Assembly (NCBI RefSeq): GCF_018332515.1 | Contig: NZ_BOQD01000030.1 | Location: 1 to 59,554, forward strand | Reading direction: 5' to 3' | Origin: Bacillus hominis | GTDB taxonomy: Bacteria; Bacillota; Bacilli; Bacillales; Bacillaceae_G | Length of the DNA: 59,554 nt | Shown: piece by piece, positions 18,194 through 25,706 of the stretch | Numbering within the stretch: the stretch's first letter is position 1 | Layout: the number at the start of each line of letters is the position of its first letter | Notes under the pieces: generated by a model | The model's database searches: none | Told to the model about the DNA's origin: nothing | What the model saw: the letters and a program-made list of their open reading frames with translations, nothing else | Translations under genes and position numbers: made by a program

Positions 18194-19852
18194 TTACGGA
18201 ATCATCCAAGTTAAATAATAAGCCTGTACATAAGTCATAATCCCCACAATAATTACGAAGAATAAACTATGCTTCACTGTAAAGCGGAACAGATCTGATT
18301 CTTTCCCAGCAAGACCAACTGCCGCACAAGCGATCGCAATCGATTGCGGAGAAATCATTTTACCTGTTACACCGCCCGTTGTATTTGCTGCAACGAGAAG
18401 CACTTCAGATACACCGACTTGCTGCGCTGTAATTGCTTGTAAATTCGAGAAAAGTGCATTCGCTGACGTATCGGATCCTGTTAAAAATACGCCGATCCAA
18501 CCTAGGAATGGTGAGAAGAACGGGAATAGTCCACCAGTTCCTGCAAGTGCTAGCGCTAATGTAGAAGATAAACCAGAATAATTTGCGATAAATGCGAATC
18601 CTAATACGAATCCGATAGATAGAATTGGCATCTTAAGTTCGTTTAACGTTTCTTTAAATGTTGCTACTGCATCTTTTGCACTCATTTTCAAAATAAACAT
18701 GGAAATAATACAAGCAATTAAAATCGCTGTTCCCGTTGCTGATAATACATCAAGCTTCAAAATTGCCTCATAAGGTGTTGGTTTATTTACAATTGGCTCT
18801 GCTTTCATTACTAAATTGTGTAAGCCTGGAACTTCAAACTTAAATACAAGACTTTCTAACGCGCCGCCTGGAGCGAATAATGCTTTAAAGAAACTTTGGC
18901 TCCAAATGACTACCATCACAGTTAAAATAATGAACGGAGACCATGCTTTTACTACTTTTCCTACCGTTAGTTTCGGCATAGATGTCGCCTTTGTTGCTGC
19001 TACTTCACTATTCGCTTCTTTAGACTGATAAATTTCTTTCGGCTGCCAAACTTTTAAGAATAGCGATAAACTCACTAAACTTACAAGTGCTGACGTAATA
19101 TCAGGAAGTTCTGGTCCTAAAAATGTCGCTGTAATAAACTGTGTAATTGCAAATGAACTACCCGCTACAAATAGAGCAGGCCACGTTTGTCTTACTCCTT
19201 TAAAACCATCCATTAAAAATACGATAAAGAACGGAACAAATAATGATAAGAACGGTAATTGATGTCCAGCCATTTGTCCGATTTTATGCGGATCAATACC
19301 AGTTACTTGTCCAGCCACTGTAATCGGAATTCCCATCGCTCCGAATGCTACTGGTGCAGTATTTGCGATTAAACAAAGACCAGCCGCGTATAAAGGATTT
19401 AAGCCAAGACCTGCAAGAAGTGCTGCCGTAATCGCTACTGGTGCACCAAATCCTGCTGCTCCTTCCAAAAATGCTCCAAATGAAAAACCGATTAAAATAA
19501 CGAGTAAACGATGATCATTCGTAATGGATAATACTGATGCACGAATGACATCAAATTGACCTGTTTTCACAGAAATTTTATATAAAAATACTGACATAAT
19601 GATAATCCACGCAATTGGCCATAATCCGTATAAGAAACCGTATCCGGTCGCTGCCATTGCCATTGTGAATGGCATTTTATACGCAAATAACGCCACCAAA
19701 ATCGTTAATACAACTGTAATAAACCCTGCCACGTACCCCTTCATGCGAAAAACTGCTAAAGCTAAGAAAAAAAAGATGATTGGAATAAGTGCGACTGCTG
19801 CCGAAATCCAAATGTTACCGAACGGATCGTAAACTTGTGTCCATGTGTTCAT
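18194..19852 (-). CDS. lldP: L-lactate permease
   Basis: The 552-residue polytopic protein of the LctP/LldP family imports lactate with protons. Family blocks are clear: the N-terminal [27 protein letters not shown], the [32 protein letters not shown] signature, [15 protein letters not shown], and the C-terminal [30 protein letters not shown] precedes the ATG. A cre-like CcpA site lies about 100 bp upstream, which fits catabolite repression of lactate use. There is no lactate oxidation (lutABC) gene nearby. Confidence 0.95.
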   Translation of the reverse strand: MNTWTQVYDPFGNIWISAAVALIPIIFFFLALAVFRMKGYVAGFITVVLTILVALFAYKMPFTMAMAATGYGFLYGLWPIAWIIIMSVFLYKISVKTGQFDVIRASVLSITNDHRLLVILIGFSFGAFLEGAAGFGAPVAITAALLAGLGLNPLYAAGLCLIANTAPVAFGAMGIPITVAGQVTGIDPHKIGQMAGHQLPFLSLFVPFFIVFLMDGFKGVRQTWPALFVAGSSFAITQFITATFLGPELPDITSALVSLVSLSLFLKVWQPKEIYQSKEANSEVAATKATSMPKLTVGKVVKAWSPFIILTVMVVIWSQSFFKALFAPGGALESLVFKFEVPGLHNLVMKAEPIVNKPTPYEAILKLDVLSATGTAILIACIISMFILKMSAKDAVATFKETLNELKMPILSIGFVLGFAFIANYSGLSSTLALALAGTGGLFPFFSPFLGWIGVFLTGSDTSANALFSNLQAITAQQVGVSEVLLVAANTTGGVTGKMISPQSIAIACAAVGLAGKESDLFRFTVKHSLFFVIIVGIMTYVQAYYLTWMIP

Positions 19853-19951
19853 TGTTCTCTCCCCCTAAAGAATCCCCTTTTAAATAGATATAACCTTATC
19901 AATAGACTATCGGGTCATCATACCTTTAAGTCTAAAAATAAAAAACGTTTA

Positions 19952-19965
19952 AGAAAACGTTTTCA
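19952..19965 (-). promoter_or_regulatory. cre-like CcpA site upstream of lldP
   Basis: The site reads AGAAAACGTTTTCA on the plus strand (TGAAAACGTTTTCT on the minus). It matches the cre consensus TGWNANCGNTNWCA at all but one end position and is nearly palindromic. Confidence 0.6.
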
Positions 19966-20045
19966 CTAACTTCTTTTATACTTTATCACAACAATTTCCA
20001 TTAAAAAAGATTTTTTTGAAAATTTCATTATTTAATATGCAAATC

Positions 20046-20070
20046 TTACAAAAACGTCACGTTCTTGTAA
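20046..20070. promoter_or_regulatory. 25-bp dyad operator candidate
   Basis: TTACAAAAACG-tca-CGTTCTTGTAA, 10 of 11 symmetric pairs. It sits between lldP and the divergent DUF4870-like gene, about 80 bp before the latter. The binding protein is unknown. Confidence 0.45.
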
Positions 20071-20148
20071 TGTTCATCGATAGTAAGCTTACCAAATTTA
20101 CTGCATACTAAAAGTATAACAACGGACATTATTTATGAGGTGATATAT

Positions 20149-20466
20149 ATGAACGGAAACAAAATACTAGCTGCTTTATCATACTTTAGTGTACTATTTG
20201 CCCCTATCTTATTCCCAATTATCGTTTGGATTGTGGGCGATGCTGAAACGAAACCACATGCAAAACGTGCGCTATGGACACACATTATTCCAAGTATAGC
20301 TACATTCATTGGCCTAATTATTTTAGGAATTATGGGCATCGGATCTGACCGACCAGACGTAACACTTGGAATTGGAGCAATGATTGTCTTATGTATTTGC
20401 GGAATCATTAGCTTATACTACTTCATTTGGAATATCGTAAAAGGTATTAAAGTACTGAAAGCATAA
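20149..20466 (+). CDS. DUF4870-like small membrane protein
   Basis: The 105-residue product has three predicted membrane helices (about 6-28, 45-65 and 78-100). The pattern AALSYFSVLFAPILFPIIVWIVGDAETKPHAKRALWTH, with a charged loop ending in AKRAL, is typical of DUF4870/Tic20-like proteins. Function unknown. GAGGTG lies 6 bp before the ATG at 20149; an in-frame GTG at 20140 overlaps that ribosome site and is not used here. A terminator and then a repeat copy follow. Confidence 0.75.
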   Translation: MNGNKILAALSYFSVLFAPILFPIIVWIVGDAETKPHAKRALWTHIIPSIATFIGLIILGIMGIGSDRPDVTLGIGAMIVLCICGIISLYYFIWNIVKGIKVLKA

Positions 20467-20486
20467 TTTTAAACAAACATTTAATT

Positions 20487-20522
20487 AAAAAGGACACTTG
20501 CAAACTGAAAGTGTCCTTTTTC
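20487..20522 (+). terminator. Terminator of the DUF4870-like gene
   Basis: AAAAGGACACTT-gcaaactga-AAGTGTCCTTTTT. Directly beyond it lies repeat copy 3. Confidence 0.88.
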
Positions 20523-20584
20523 CCGATTAGTGAGGGCTAATAATCAGTGGGGGATATCCCCCCACTGATTCAAGTTTCACTTTA
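20522..20584 (-). repeat. Short intergenic hairpin repeat, copy 3 (truncated)
   Basis: Minus-strand reading gives TAAAGTGAAACTTGAATCAG, a GTGGGGGGATATCCCCCAC hairpin, and ATTATTAGCCCTCACTAATCGGG, where similarity to the other copies stops. The leading TAA forms the stop codon of the DUF2227-like gene. Confidence 0.8.
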
Positions 20585-21073
20585 TCTTCTGCGTTTCTTC
20601 TTTTTTCTCATCATTTTCTTTCGGCGCGTATTCGCTTTATCCGCTATAATGTGGAGCGTACTTGCCACAACAATTCCCATTATAAACGTTACAATTTCAA
20701 CCTCATGTTTTTTCGCAATTTCTATTAAATTTCCGTCCAATGCGATTACATTTAATAGGAATAAAAACGGAGAAAACACGATTAACATGTATGCAATACG
20801 AATAACATCACCAATTATAATCGTATGCGTGAAGAAGGAACGATGGGGCATTACGCTCCTATATGGATACCAAAAAATGCGGAGTAATCCCCATTTATTA
20901 TACGCATTGCTATACGTATCTAAATCCGGTGTTAAAAAGAAAGTACCTACTAGAAATCCAATTGCAAAAGTTAATAAAAAATCAAAATTTGTTAATCCAT
21001 ACGAAACAAGCATAAACAAAACAACCGGAAGGGATATTAAGTTTATTTTCGTATGCGTTCTTCCTGATGGCAT
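20582..21073 (-). CDS. DUF2227-type membrane protein, putative metal-dependent hydrolase fold
   Basis: The 163-residue protein begins MPSGRTHTKINL and contains TPDLDTYS, SVMPHRSFFTHT and HIIADKANTRRK. These His/Asp clusters define DUF2227 and the related YdjM-like inner-membrane metal-dependent hydrolases. Three to four hydrophobic segments span it. The C-terminus is a run of Lys/Arg (RRKKMMRKKKKRRR) ending in a stop codon supplied by a repeat, so the native tail may have been altered. It follows the DUF1232 gene by 50 bp on the same strand, and GAGGAAGTG precedes the ATG. Activity is not known. Confidence 0.7.
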   Translation of the reverse strand: MPSGRTHTKINLISLPVVLFMLVSYGLTNFDFLLTFAIGFLVGTFFLTPDLDTYSNAYNKWGLLRIFWYPYRSVMPHRSFFTHTIIIGDVIRIAYMLIVFSPFLFLLNVIALDGNLIEIAKKHEVEIVTFIMGIVVASTLHIIADKANTRRKKMMRKKKKRRR

Positions 21074-21123
21074 AATGCACTTCCTCGCTTACGTTCGCCC
21101 TGTCATCCTATGACAGTTCTCAC

Positions 21124-21489
21124 CTATTGATCTAATTTTTGATCGATAAATGATGTGTCTATATCCGAACCAAACCATTCTGCCAACTTCACTCGTGCCT
21201 TATCTTTCACTTCTTCATTTACGTATATCGATGCTTGTAATAGTGCCGCCGTTAACGCACCTAAATCATCCGTATAACCAATTCCAGCAACGAAATCTGG
21301 GATTGCATCAACCGGTGCAATGAAATAAGCAAGTGCTCCGATTACAATAATTTTCACTCGTTTTGGAACATCCGGTCTTTGCAAAACGTAAAACAATAAT
21401 AAACTGGCATAAATGACCGATTGCCCTGCCTGTTTCGCAACATGTTTTATTTTCTTCCAAAACGCTTCAACTGAAAATTTTTGTTTCAT
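21124..21489 (-). CDS. DUF1232/YkvA-family protein
   Basis: The 121-residue product has the DUF1232 core in its centre: a hydrophobic helix KIIVIGALAYFIAPVDAIPDFVAGIGYTDDLGALTAAL with the invariant Pro-x-Asp-x-Ile-Pro-Asp segment. The function of the family is unknown; members associate with membranes. GGGAGGC precedes the ATG at 21489. It is probably cotranscribed with the DUF2227-like gene 50 bp downstream. Confidence 0.85.
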   Translation of the reverse strand: MKQKFSVEAFWKKIKHVAKQAGQSVIYASLLLFYVLQRPDVPKRVKIIVIGALAYFIAPVDAIPDFVAGIGYTDDLGALTAALLQASIYVNEEVKDKARVKLAEWFGSDIDTSFIDQKLDQ

Positions 21490-22040
21490 TCAAAAGCCTC
21501 CCTATTTTTCAAAAGAAATAAGCTACAATATGTTATGTTATCAGTAAAAGTTCATCAAAATTACACATAATCTATCAATGAAATTTCATTGTAACAAACA
21601 AAACTAAAAAGAACAAGTGTTCGTTAATTTTTTAGTATTTTCCTTCATATAATAGTTTTCTAGACAACCACTTAAAAATTTCTATTCCATATTTCTCAAC
21701 CAAAAAACTTTCAATTCCACTTAACATTCTTTTCTATTTTTGTTATATTTTCTAGTTGACGGGCATATAAACGAATGTTAAAGTTTTCTCTGGTAGTGAC
21801 AAAACACATACAAAAAATGTAAAATGTTATAGTGTTTCTCAGAAATGAATTTTGTTGTATAATACAGAAATGACGTTATGCTTATGAGCAGCACAAGAAA
21901 CCAAAAAGGGTATGCATAGTTAAAGTCGTATATGGGTGAATATAGAAACTCTAATTATGACCAAGAAAACTATGTATTTTTTATTTTAACATTTTTCGCT
22001 CCAAAATCGACCAAGCCTGATAGAGAAAGGGTGGAAATGA
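21490..22040. other. 551-bp intergenic region before ltaS-like gene
   Basis: AT-rich with no convincing gene; a short open frame at 21932 overlaps the LtaS start in another frame and lacks a proper ribosome site. A TATAAT at 21858-21863 is the best -10 candidate and would give a leader of about 170 nt for the LtaS-like gene. I could not match the leader to a known riboswitch. Confidence 0.5.
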
Positions 22041-23969
22041 ATGAAAGAAACCATGAAATCACAATTTCAAAATGTGCGTTTCACTTTATTCGTAGCTTTG
22101 GCCGTATGGCTAAAAACCTACATCATTACACGCACTAGCTTCGATTTAAAACTTGAATCTTTCATGCAAGAATTCATTTTATTCATTAGTCCATTAGCAG
22201 CATCATTACTGTTTGTGGGTCTTGCATTATTTGCAAAAGGGAAAAAACGTAACTATATAGCACTAGGAATTAACTTTATTTTAACGTTCATTCTTGTTGG
22301 TAACGTAATGTTCTACGGATTCTACAATGACTTCGTTACTTTACCAGTATTAGGACAAACGTCTAATTTCGGAAGTTTAGGTTCTAGTGTGAAAGAATTA
22401 TTTAACTACAAAATCATCCTTGCATTTGCGGATATTATCGTATTCTTCGTTCTATTGAAGAAGAAGAAAAATTTCGCACCGACAGAGCGTGTAGCACGTC
22501 CGATGCGTTCTTTATACTTCGTGTCAACAATCGCTATTTTCTTCGTAAATCTAGGATTTGCAGAAGCTGAGCGTCCAGAGCTATTAACACGTTCATTCGA
22601 CCGCGTTATGCTTGTTAAAAACTTAGGATTATATGTACATCAAGCATATGATCTTGGCTTACAAGCAAAATCAAGTTCACAAAAAGCATTTGCGGATAGT
22701 AGTAAATTACAAGAAGCAGAAAACTATGTGAAAACAACACAAAGTAAACCAGATCCAAATATGTTCGGTACTGCAAAAGGGAAAAACGTAATTGTTGTCT
22801 CTCTTGAATCATTACAAACATTCTTAATTGGTGCGCAAGTTAACGGACAAGAAGTTACACCATTCTTAAACCAATTTGCGAAAGAAAGTTATTACTTCGA
22901 TAACTTCTTCCATCAAACTGGGCAAGGAAAAACATCTGATGCTGAATTCTTAGTAGATACTTCATTATATCCACTAGACCGCGGTGCTGTATTCTTCACA
23001 CACGGTAATAACGAATATACAGCAACTCCAGAAATTTTGCGTCAACAAGGGTATAACACATCAGTATTCCACGCAAACAACGCAACATTCTGGAACCGTA
23101 ATATTATGTATCCGGCACTTGGTTATGATCGTTACTACAACGAACTTGACTATAAGATTACGCCAGAAACAAAATTAAACTGGGGACTAAAAGATATCGA
23201 ATACTTTGATCAATCTATCGATATGTTAAAACAGGTGAAGCAACCGTTCTATACTCGCTTCCTTACTTTAACAAACCATTACCCATTCACTTATGATGAC
23301 AGTACGAAATTGATCGAGCCGTACAACTCTGGTGATGGTGTATTCGACCGCTATATGGTAACAGCTCGCTACTTAGACGAAGCAATGAAACACTTTATTG
23401 AGCGTCTAAAAGCAGACGGTATTTATGACAACTCTGTTATCGTATTCTACGGTGACCATTATGGTATTTCTGAAAACCATAACCGTGCAATGGCACAGTT
23501 CTTAGGAAAAGAAGAAATTACTACATTTGACCATATGAACTTACAAAAAACACCGATGTTTATTCACGTTCCAGGTCAAAAAGAAGGTAAAACAATTTCA
23601 AAACCAACTGGTGAAATTGACATTAAACCAACAATTCTAAACTTACTTGGTATAGATTCTACGAATCAAATTCAATTCGGTCATGACGTATTCTCACCAG
23701 ACAATAAAGGATTCGTTGTTCTTCGTGACGGTAGCTTCATTACAGATAAGTACATGTACACAAACAGTACATTCTACGACCGTAACACAGGTGAAGTTGT
23801 ACAATTACCGAAAGAAGAAGCTCAACCACTTATTGATCGTGCACAAAATGAATTAAACATGTCAGACAAAATTATTGAAGGCGACTTACTTCGCTTCTCT
23901 GAAAGCAATAAAATCAAAACTGGTGAAGTAAAAACAGCTATTAAAGAAGAAAAGAAGAGCGCTGAGTAA
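22041..23969 (+). CDS. Lipoteichoic acid synthase-family protein
   Basis: The 642-residue protein has five N-terminal membrane helices, an extracellular linker and a sulfatase-fold domain that polymerises glycerol phosphate from phosphatidylglycerol onto a glycolipid anchor. Visible motifs are the probable signal-peptidase cleavage site QKAFADSS (about residue 215), the catalytic Thr298 in TGQGKTSDAEF, VVSLESLQ at the metal site, and FYGDHYGISENHN. Length matches LtaS of Firmicutes (about 640-650). It resembles LtaS more than the short primase YvgJ, but B. cereus-group genomes carry several paralogues, so I leave the symbol blank. GAAAGGGTGG precedes the ATG. Confidence 0.92.
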   Translation: MKETMKSQFQNVRFTLFVALAVWLKTYIITRTSFDLKLESFMQEFILFISPLAASLLFVGLALFAKGKKRNYIALGINFILTFILVGNVMFYGFYNDFVTLPVLGQTSNFGSLGSSVKELFNYKIILAFADIIVFFVLLKKKKNFAPTERVARPMRSLYFVSTIAIFFVNLGFAEAERPELLTRSFDRVMLVKNLGLYVHQAYDLGLQAKSSSQKAFADSSKLQEAENYVKTTQSKPDPNMFGTAKGKNVIVVSLESLQTFLIGAQVNGQEVTPFLNQFAKESYYFDNFFHQTGQGKTSDAEFLVDTSLYPLDRGAVFFTHGNNEYTATPEILRQQGYNTSVFHANNATFWNRNIMYPALGYDRYYNELDYKITPETKLNWGLKDIEYFDQSIDMLKQVKQPFYTRFLTLTNHYPFTYDDSTKLIEPYNSGDGVFDRYMVTARYLDEAMKHFIERLKADGIYDNSVIVFYGDHYGISENHNRAMAQFLGKEEITTFDHMNLQKTPMFIHVPGQKEGKTISKPTGEIDIKPTILNLLGIDSTNQIQFGHDVFSPDNKGFVVLRDGSFITDKYMYTNSTFYDRNTGEVVQLPKEEAQPLIDRAQNELNMSDKIIEGDLLRFSESNKIKTGEVKTAIKEEKKSAE

Positions 23970-23987
23970 TCTCAGCCTCTTTTTTTA
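23959..23987 (+). terminator. Terminator with the ltaS-like stop codon in its loop
   Basis: GCTGAG-taat-CTCAGC followed by CTCTTTTTTT; the TAA stop lies inside the loop. Confidence 0.7.
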
Positions 23988-24186
23988 TTTTCCTCCCTAC
24001 AAATTCTTCTATACATTAACTTTAAAATTACATAACCTTCATCTAATATTTACACCACATTAACGAAGCATCTTTATAATAAAATATGTAAACAAGGTTC
24101 CACATATTTCTTATCTCTCATCTGTAATAAGATCCCTTAGAGAAATATGCGCATCATTTGTTTTCAACTTTCTTATAATTGTCTTT

Positions 24187-24295
24187 TAAAGTGTTTTTGT
24201 TTCCATACACAAAACCTTTAATCAGGCAATGTCCCTATGAAAGATAGCTACCCTCCTTGTGCAACATTCCATACGAATGTTGCTTTTTTTTTTTC
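24187..24295 (+). ncRNA. Candidate small RNA with anti-Shine-Dalgarno motif
   Basis: A strong terminator (24261-24294) stands about 270 bp beyond the previous terminated gene with no open frame between. TATAAT at 24174-24179 would start a transcript near 24187, giving about 105 nt. Just before the terminator is CCCTCCTT (24251-24258), the exact complement of AAGGAGGG. C-rich single-stranded motifs of this kind mark base-pairing sRNAs such as FsrA and RoxS in Bacillus. The -35 region is weak. No match to a named sRNA is claimed. Confidence 0.45.
24261..24294 (+). terminator. Strong orphan terminator
   Basis: GCAACATTC-catac-GAATGTTGC followed by 11 T. No coding gene precedes it within 270 bp. 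Confidence 0.88.
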
Positions 24296-24346
24296 AAAAA
24301 GCAGGATTCTTATTTCTCATTTTCGAATTTGTATATACAAAATGCT

Positions 24347-24593
24347 GTAAAGTGAAACTTTAATCAGTGGGGGTTTTGTTCATCCCCCACTGATTATTAA
24401 CCTTCAACAATCGGGCTTTTACGGGATAAATCATCATTACTTCTCTATGATTTACAGCCCTTTCCCAACGAGAAAGCCCATCGTCTTTAGGCGTGGGAGT
24501 CTCAAAAATATATATACGTCATATGTAGAGAATTACTCACATAAAAATTACTATAGTGATTTTTATTCCGAATGAATTAAAGTTTCACGTTAC
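24347..24593. mobile_element. MITE-like element / hairpin repeat copy 4 with 18-bp inverted ends
   Basis: The left end GTAAAGTGAAACTTTAAT (24347-24364) and the right end ATTAAAGTTTCACGTTAC (24576-24593) are inverted repeats matching at 17 of 18 positions. Inside are the shared GTGGGGG/CCCCCAC hairpin, the CAATCGGGCTTTTACGGG block, and a hairpin near 24476-24499 (CCCATCG...GGCGTGGG) like the right end of IS605-family elements. There is no coding capacity and no clear target duplication. It lies just upstream of the transaminase gene. Confidence 0.6.
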
Positions 24594-24623
24594 TTATGTA
24601 CTAACGAAAGGATGGGACGAAAA

Positions 24624-25496
24624 TTGGCATACGAAAGATTTGTACTATGGAATGATGCAGTTATTGATACAACGAAACATCGCGCGTACATAGAACTTGA
24701 AGAAAGAGGCTTACAATTTGGCGATGGTGTCTATGAAATTATTCGCCTTTATAACGGAAACTTTCACTTATTAGATCCACACCTAACAAGATTATATCGC
24801 TCCATGGACGAAATAGAATTATCGCTCCCTTTCTCAAAAGCCGAACTCATCATCTTACTCTACAAACTAATTGAAAATAATAATTTCCACGAAGATGGAA
24901 CGATTTATTTACAAGTATCTCGTGGTGTACAAGCTCGAGCACATGCATTCTCATATGACACCTCTCCGACAATCTATGCTTATATTTCAAAAAAAGAAAG
25001 ACCGGCTTTATGGATTGAATACGGTGTACGTGCTATATCAGAACCTGATACGCGCTGGCTCCGCTGTGATATTAAATCGCTAAATTTATTACCAAATGTA
25101 TTAGCTTATACGAAAGCTGAGCGCAAAGGTTGTAAAGAAGCACTTCTCGTACGAAATGGTATCGTAACTGAAGGTAGCCACTCTAACTTCTTTCTCATAA
25201 AAAACGGAACACTGTATACGCATCCAGCCAATCACCTTATTTTAAACGGCATTATTCGTCAGTACGTCCTTTCTTTAGCTAACACTCTTCAACTTCCTGT
25301 ACAAGAAGAGCTTTTCAGCATTCGCGATGTTCATCAAGCAGATGAATGCTTCTTTACGGGAACGACTATTGAAATTTTGCCGATGACCCACCTTGATGGA
25401 ACTGCGATTCAAGATGGTCAAGTTGGCCCTATCACCAAATTACTACAAAGGTCATTTTCTCGAAGCCTTTTAAAATCCAACAGCACATCTTCCTAA
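24624..25496 (+). CDS. dat: D-amino acid transaminase (class IV aminotransferase)
   Basis: The 290-residue PLP enzyme interconverts D-alanine and D-glutamate via their 2-oxo acids, linking to peptidoglycan precursors. Class IV motifs are clear: GLQFGDGVYEIIRLYNG near the N-terminus, RGVQARAHAF (the RGxxxRxH motif for the carboxylate), the PLP-binding Lys in CDIKSLNLLPNVLA, EGSHSNFF, and GTTIEILPM. I chose the TTG at 24624 because AAAGGATGGG lies 7 bp upstream; the ATG at 24612 falls within that ribosome site. B. cereus-group genomes often carry more than one such enzyme. The repeat element lies immediately upstream, so its promoter may be inside it. Confidence 0.92.
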   Translation: MAYERFVLWNDAVIDTTKHRAYIELEERGLQFGDGVYEIIRLYNGNFHLLDPHLTRLYRSMDEIELSLPFSKAELIILLYKLIENNNFHEDGTIYLQVSRGVQARAHAFSYDTSPTIYAYISKKERPALWIEYGVRAISEPDTRWLRCDIKSLNLLPNVLAYTKAERKGCKEALLVRNGIVTEGSHSNFFLIKNGTLYTHPANHLILNGIIRQYVLSLANTLQLPVQEELFSIRDVHQADECFFTGTTIEILPMTHLDGTAIQDGQVGPITKLLQRSFSRSLLKSNSTSS

Positions 25497-25545
25497 ATAC
25501 GAATAATTTTCTCATTTTCCACATCAAATATATGTATTTAAATGG

Positions 25546-25580
25546 AAATCAAGGTGTGAATTTATGCCTTGATTTTTTCT
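25546..25580 (+). terminator. Terminator of the transaminase gene
   Basis: AAATCAAGG-(tgtgaatttatg)-CCTTGATTT followed by TTTCTT. Confidence 0.8.
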
Positions 25581-25597
25581 TGTAATCTTTTTGTCAT
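25581..25597 (+). promoter_or_regulatory. Near-match WalR box before the NlpC/P60 gene
   Basis: TGTAAT-CTTTT-TGTCAT matches the WalR consensus TGTWAH-N5-TGTWAH at 11 of 12 positions. It lies 21 bp upstream of the -35 of the wall-hydrolase promoter. Confidence 0.4.
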
Positions 25598-25618
25598 ATT
25601 CAGATTACCGCATAAGTC

Positions 25619-25647
25619 TTGACAGTAATCGACATGCTCTTTAGAAT
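25619..25647 (+). promoter_or_regulatory. Sigma-A-type promoter of the NlpC/P60 gene
   Basis: TTGACA (25619-25624), a 17-bp spacer, TAGAAT (25642-25647). Transcription would start about 50 bp before the ATG. Confidence 0.75.
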
Positions 25648-25706
25648 TTTTAACAGTTGGTAAATATTTCTTCACTACATTACAGACAGAAAGGAATCGA
25701 CAAATT

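Noticed and set aside
20547-21113. 188-codon frame antisense to the DUF2227-like gene
   Set aside because: The minus-strand frame has family motifs and a ribosome site; the plus-strand frame has neither and starts inside a repeat.
21858-22040. Leader of the ltaS-like gene as a riboswitch (c-di-AMP or c-di-GMP)
   Set aside because: None of the conserved aptamer blocks of those classes could be found.
21932-22138. 68-codon frame overlapping the LtaS start
   Set aside because: Different frame from the LtaS gene, weak start context, and the overlapping LtaS reading frame is certain.
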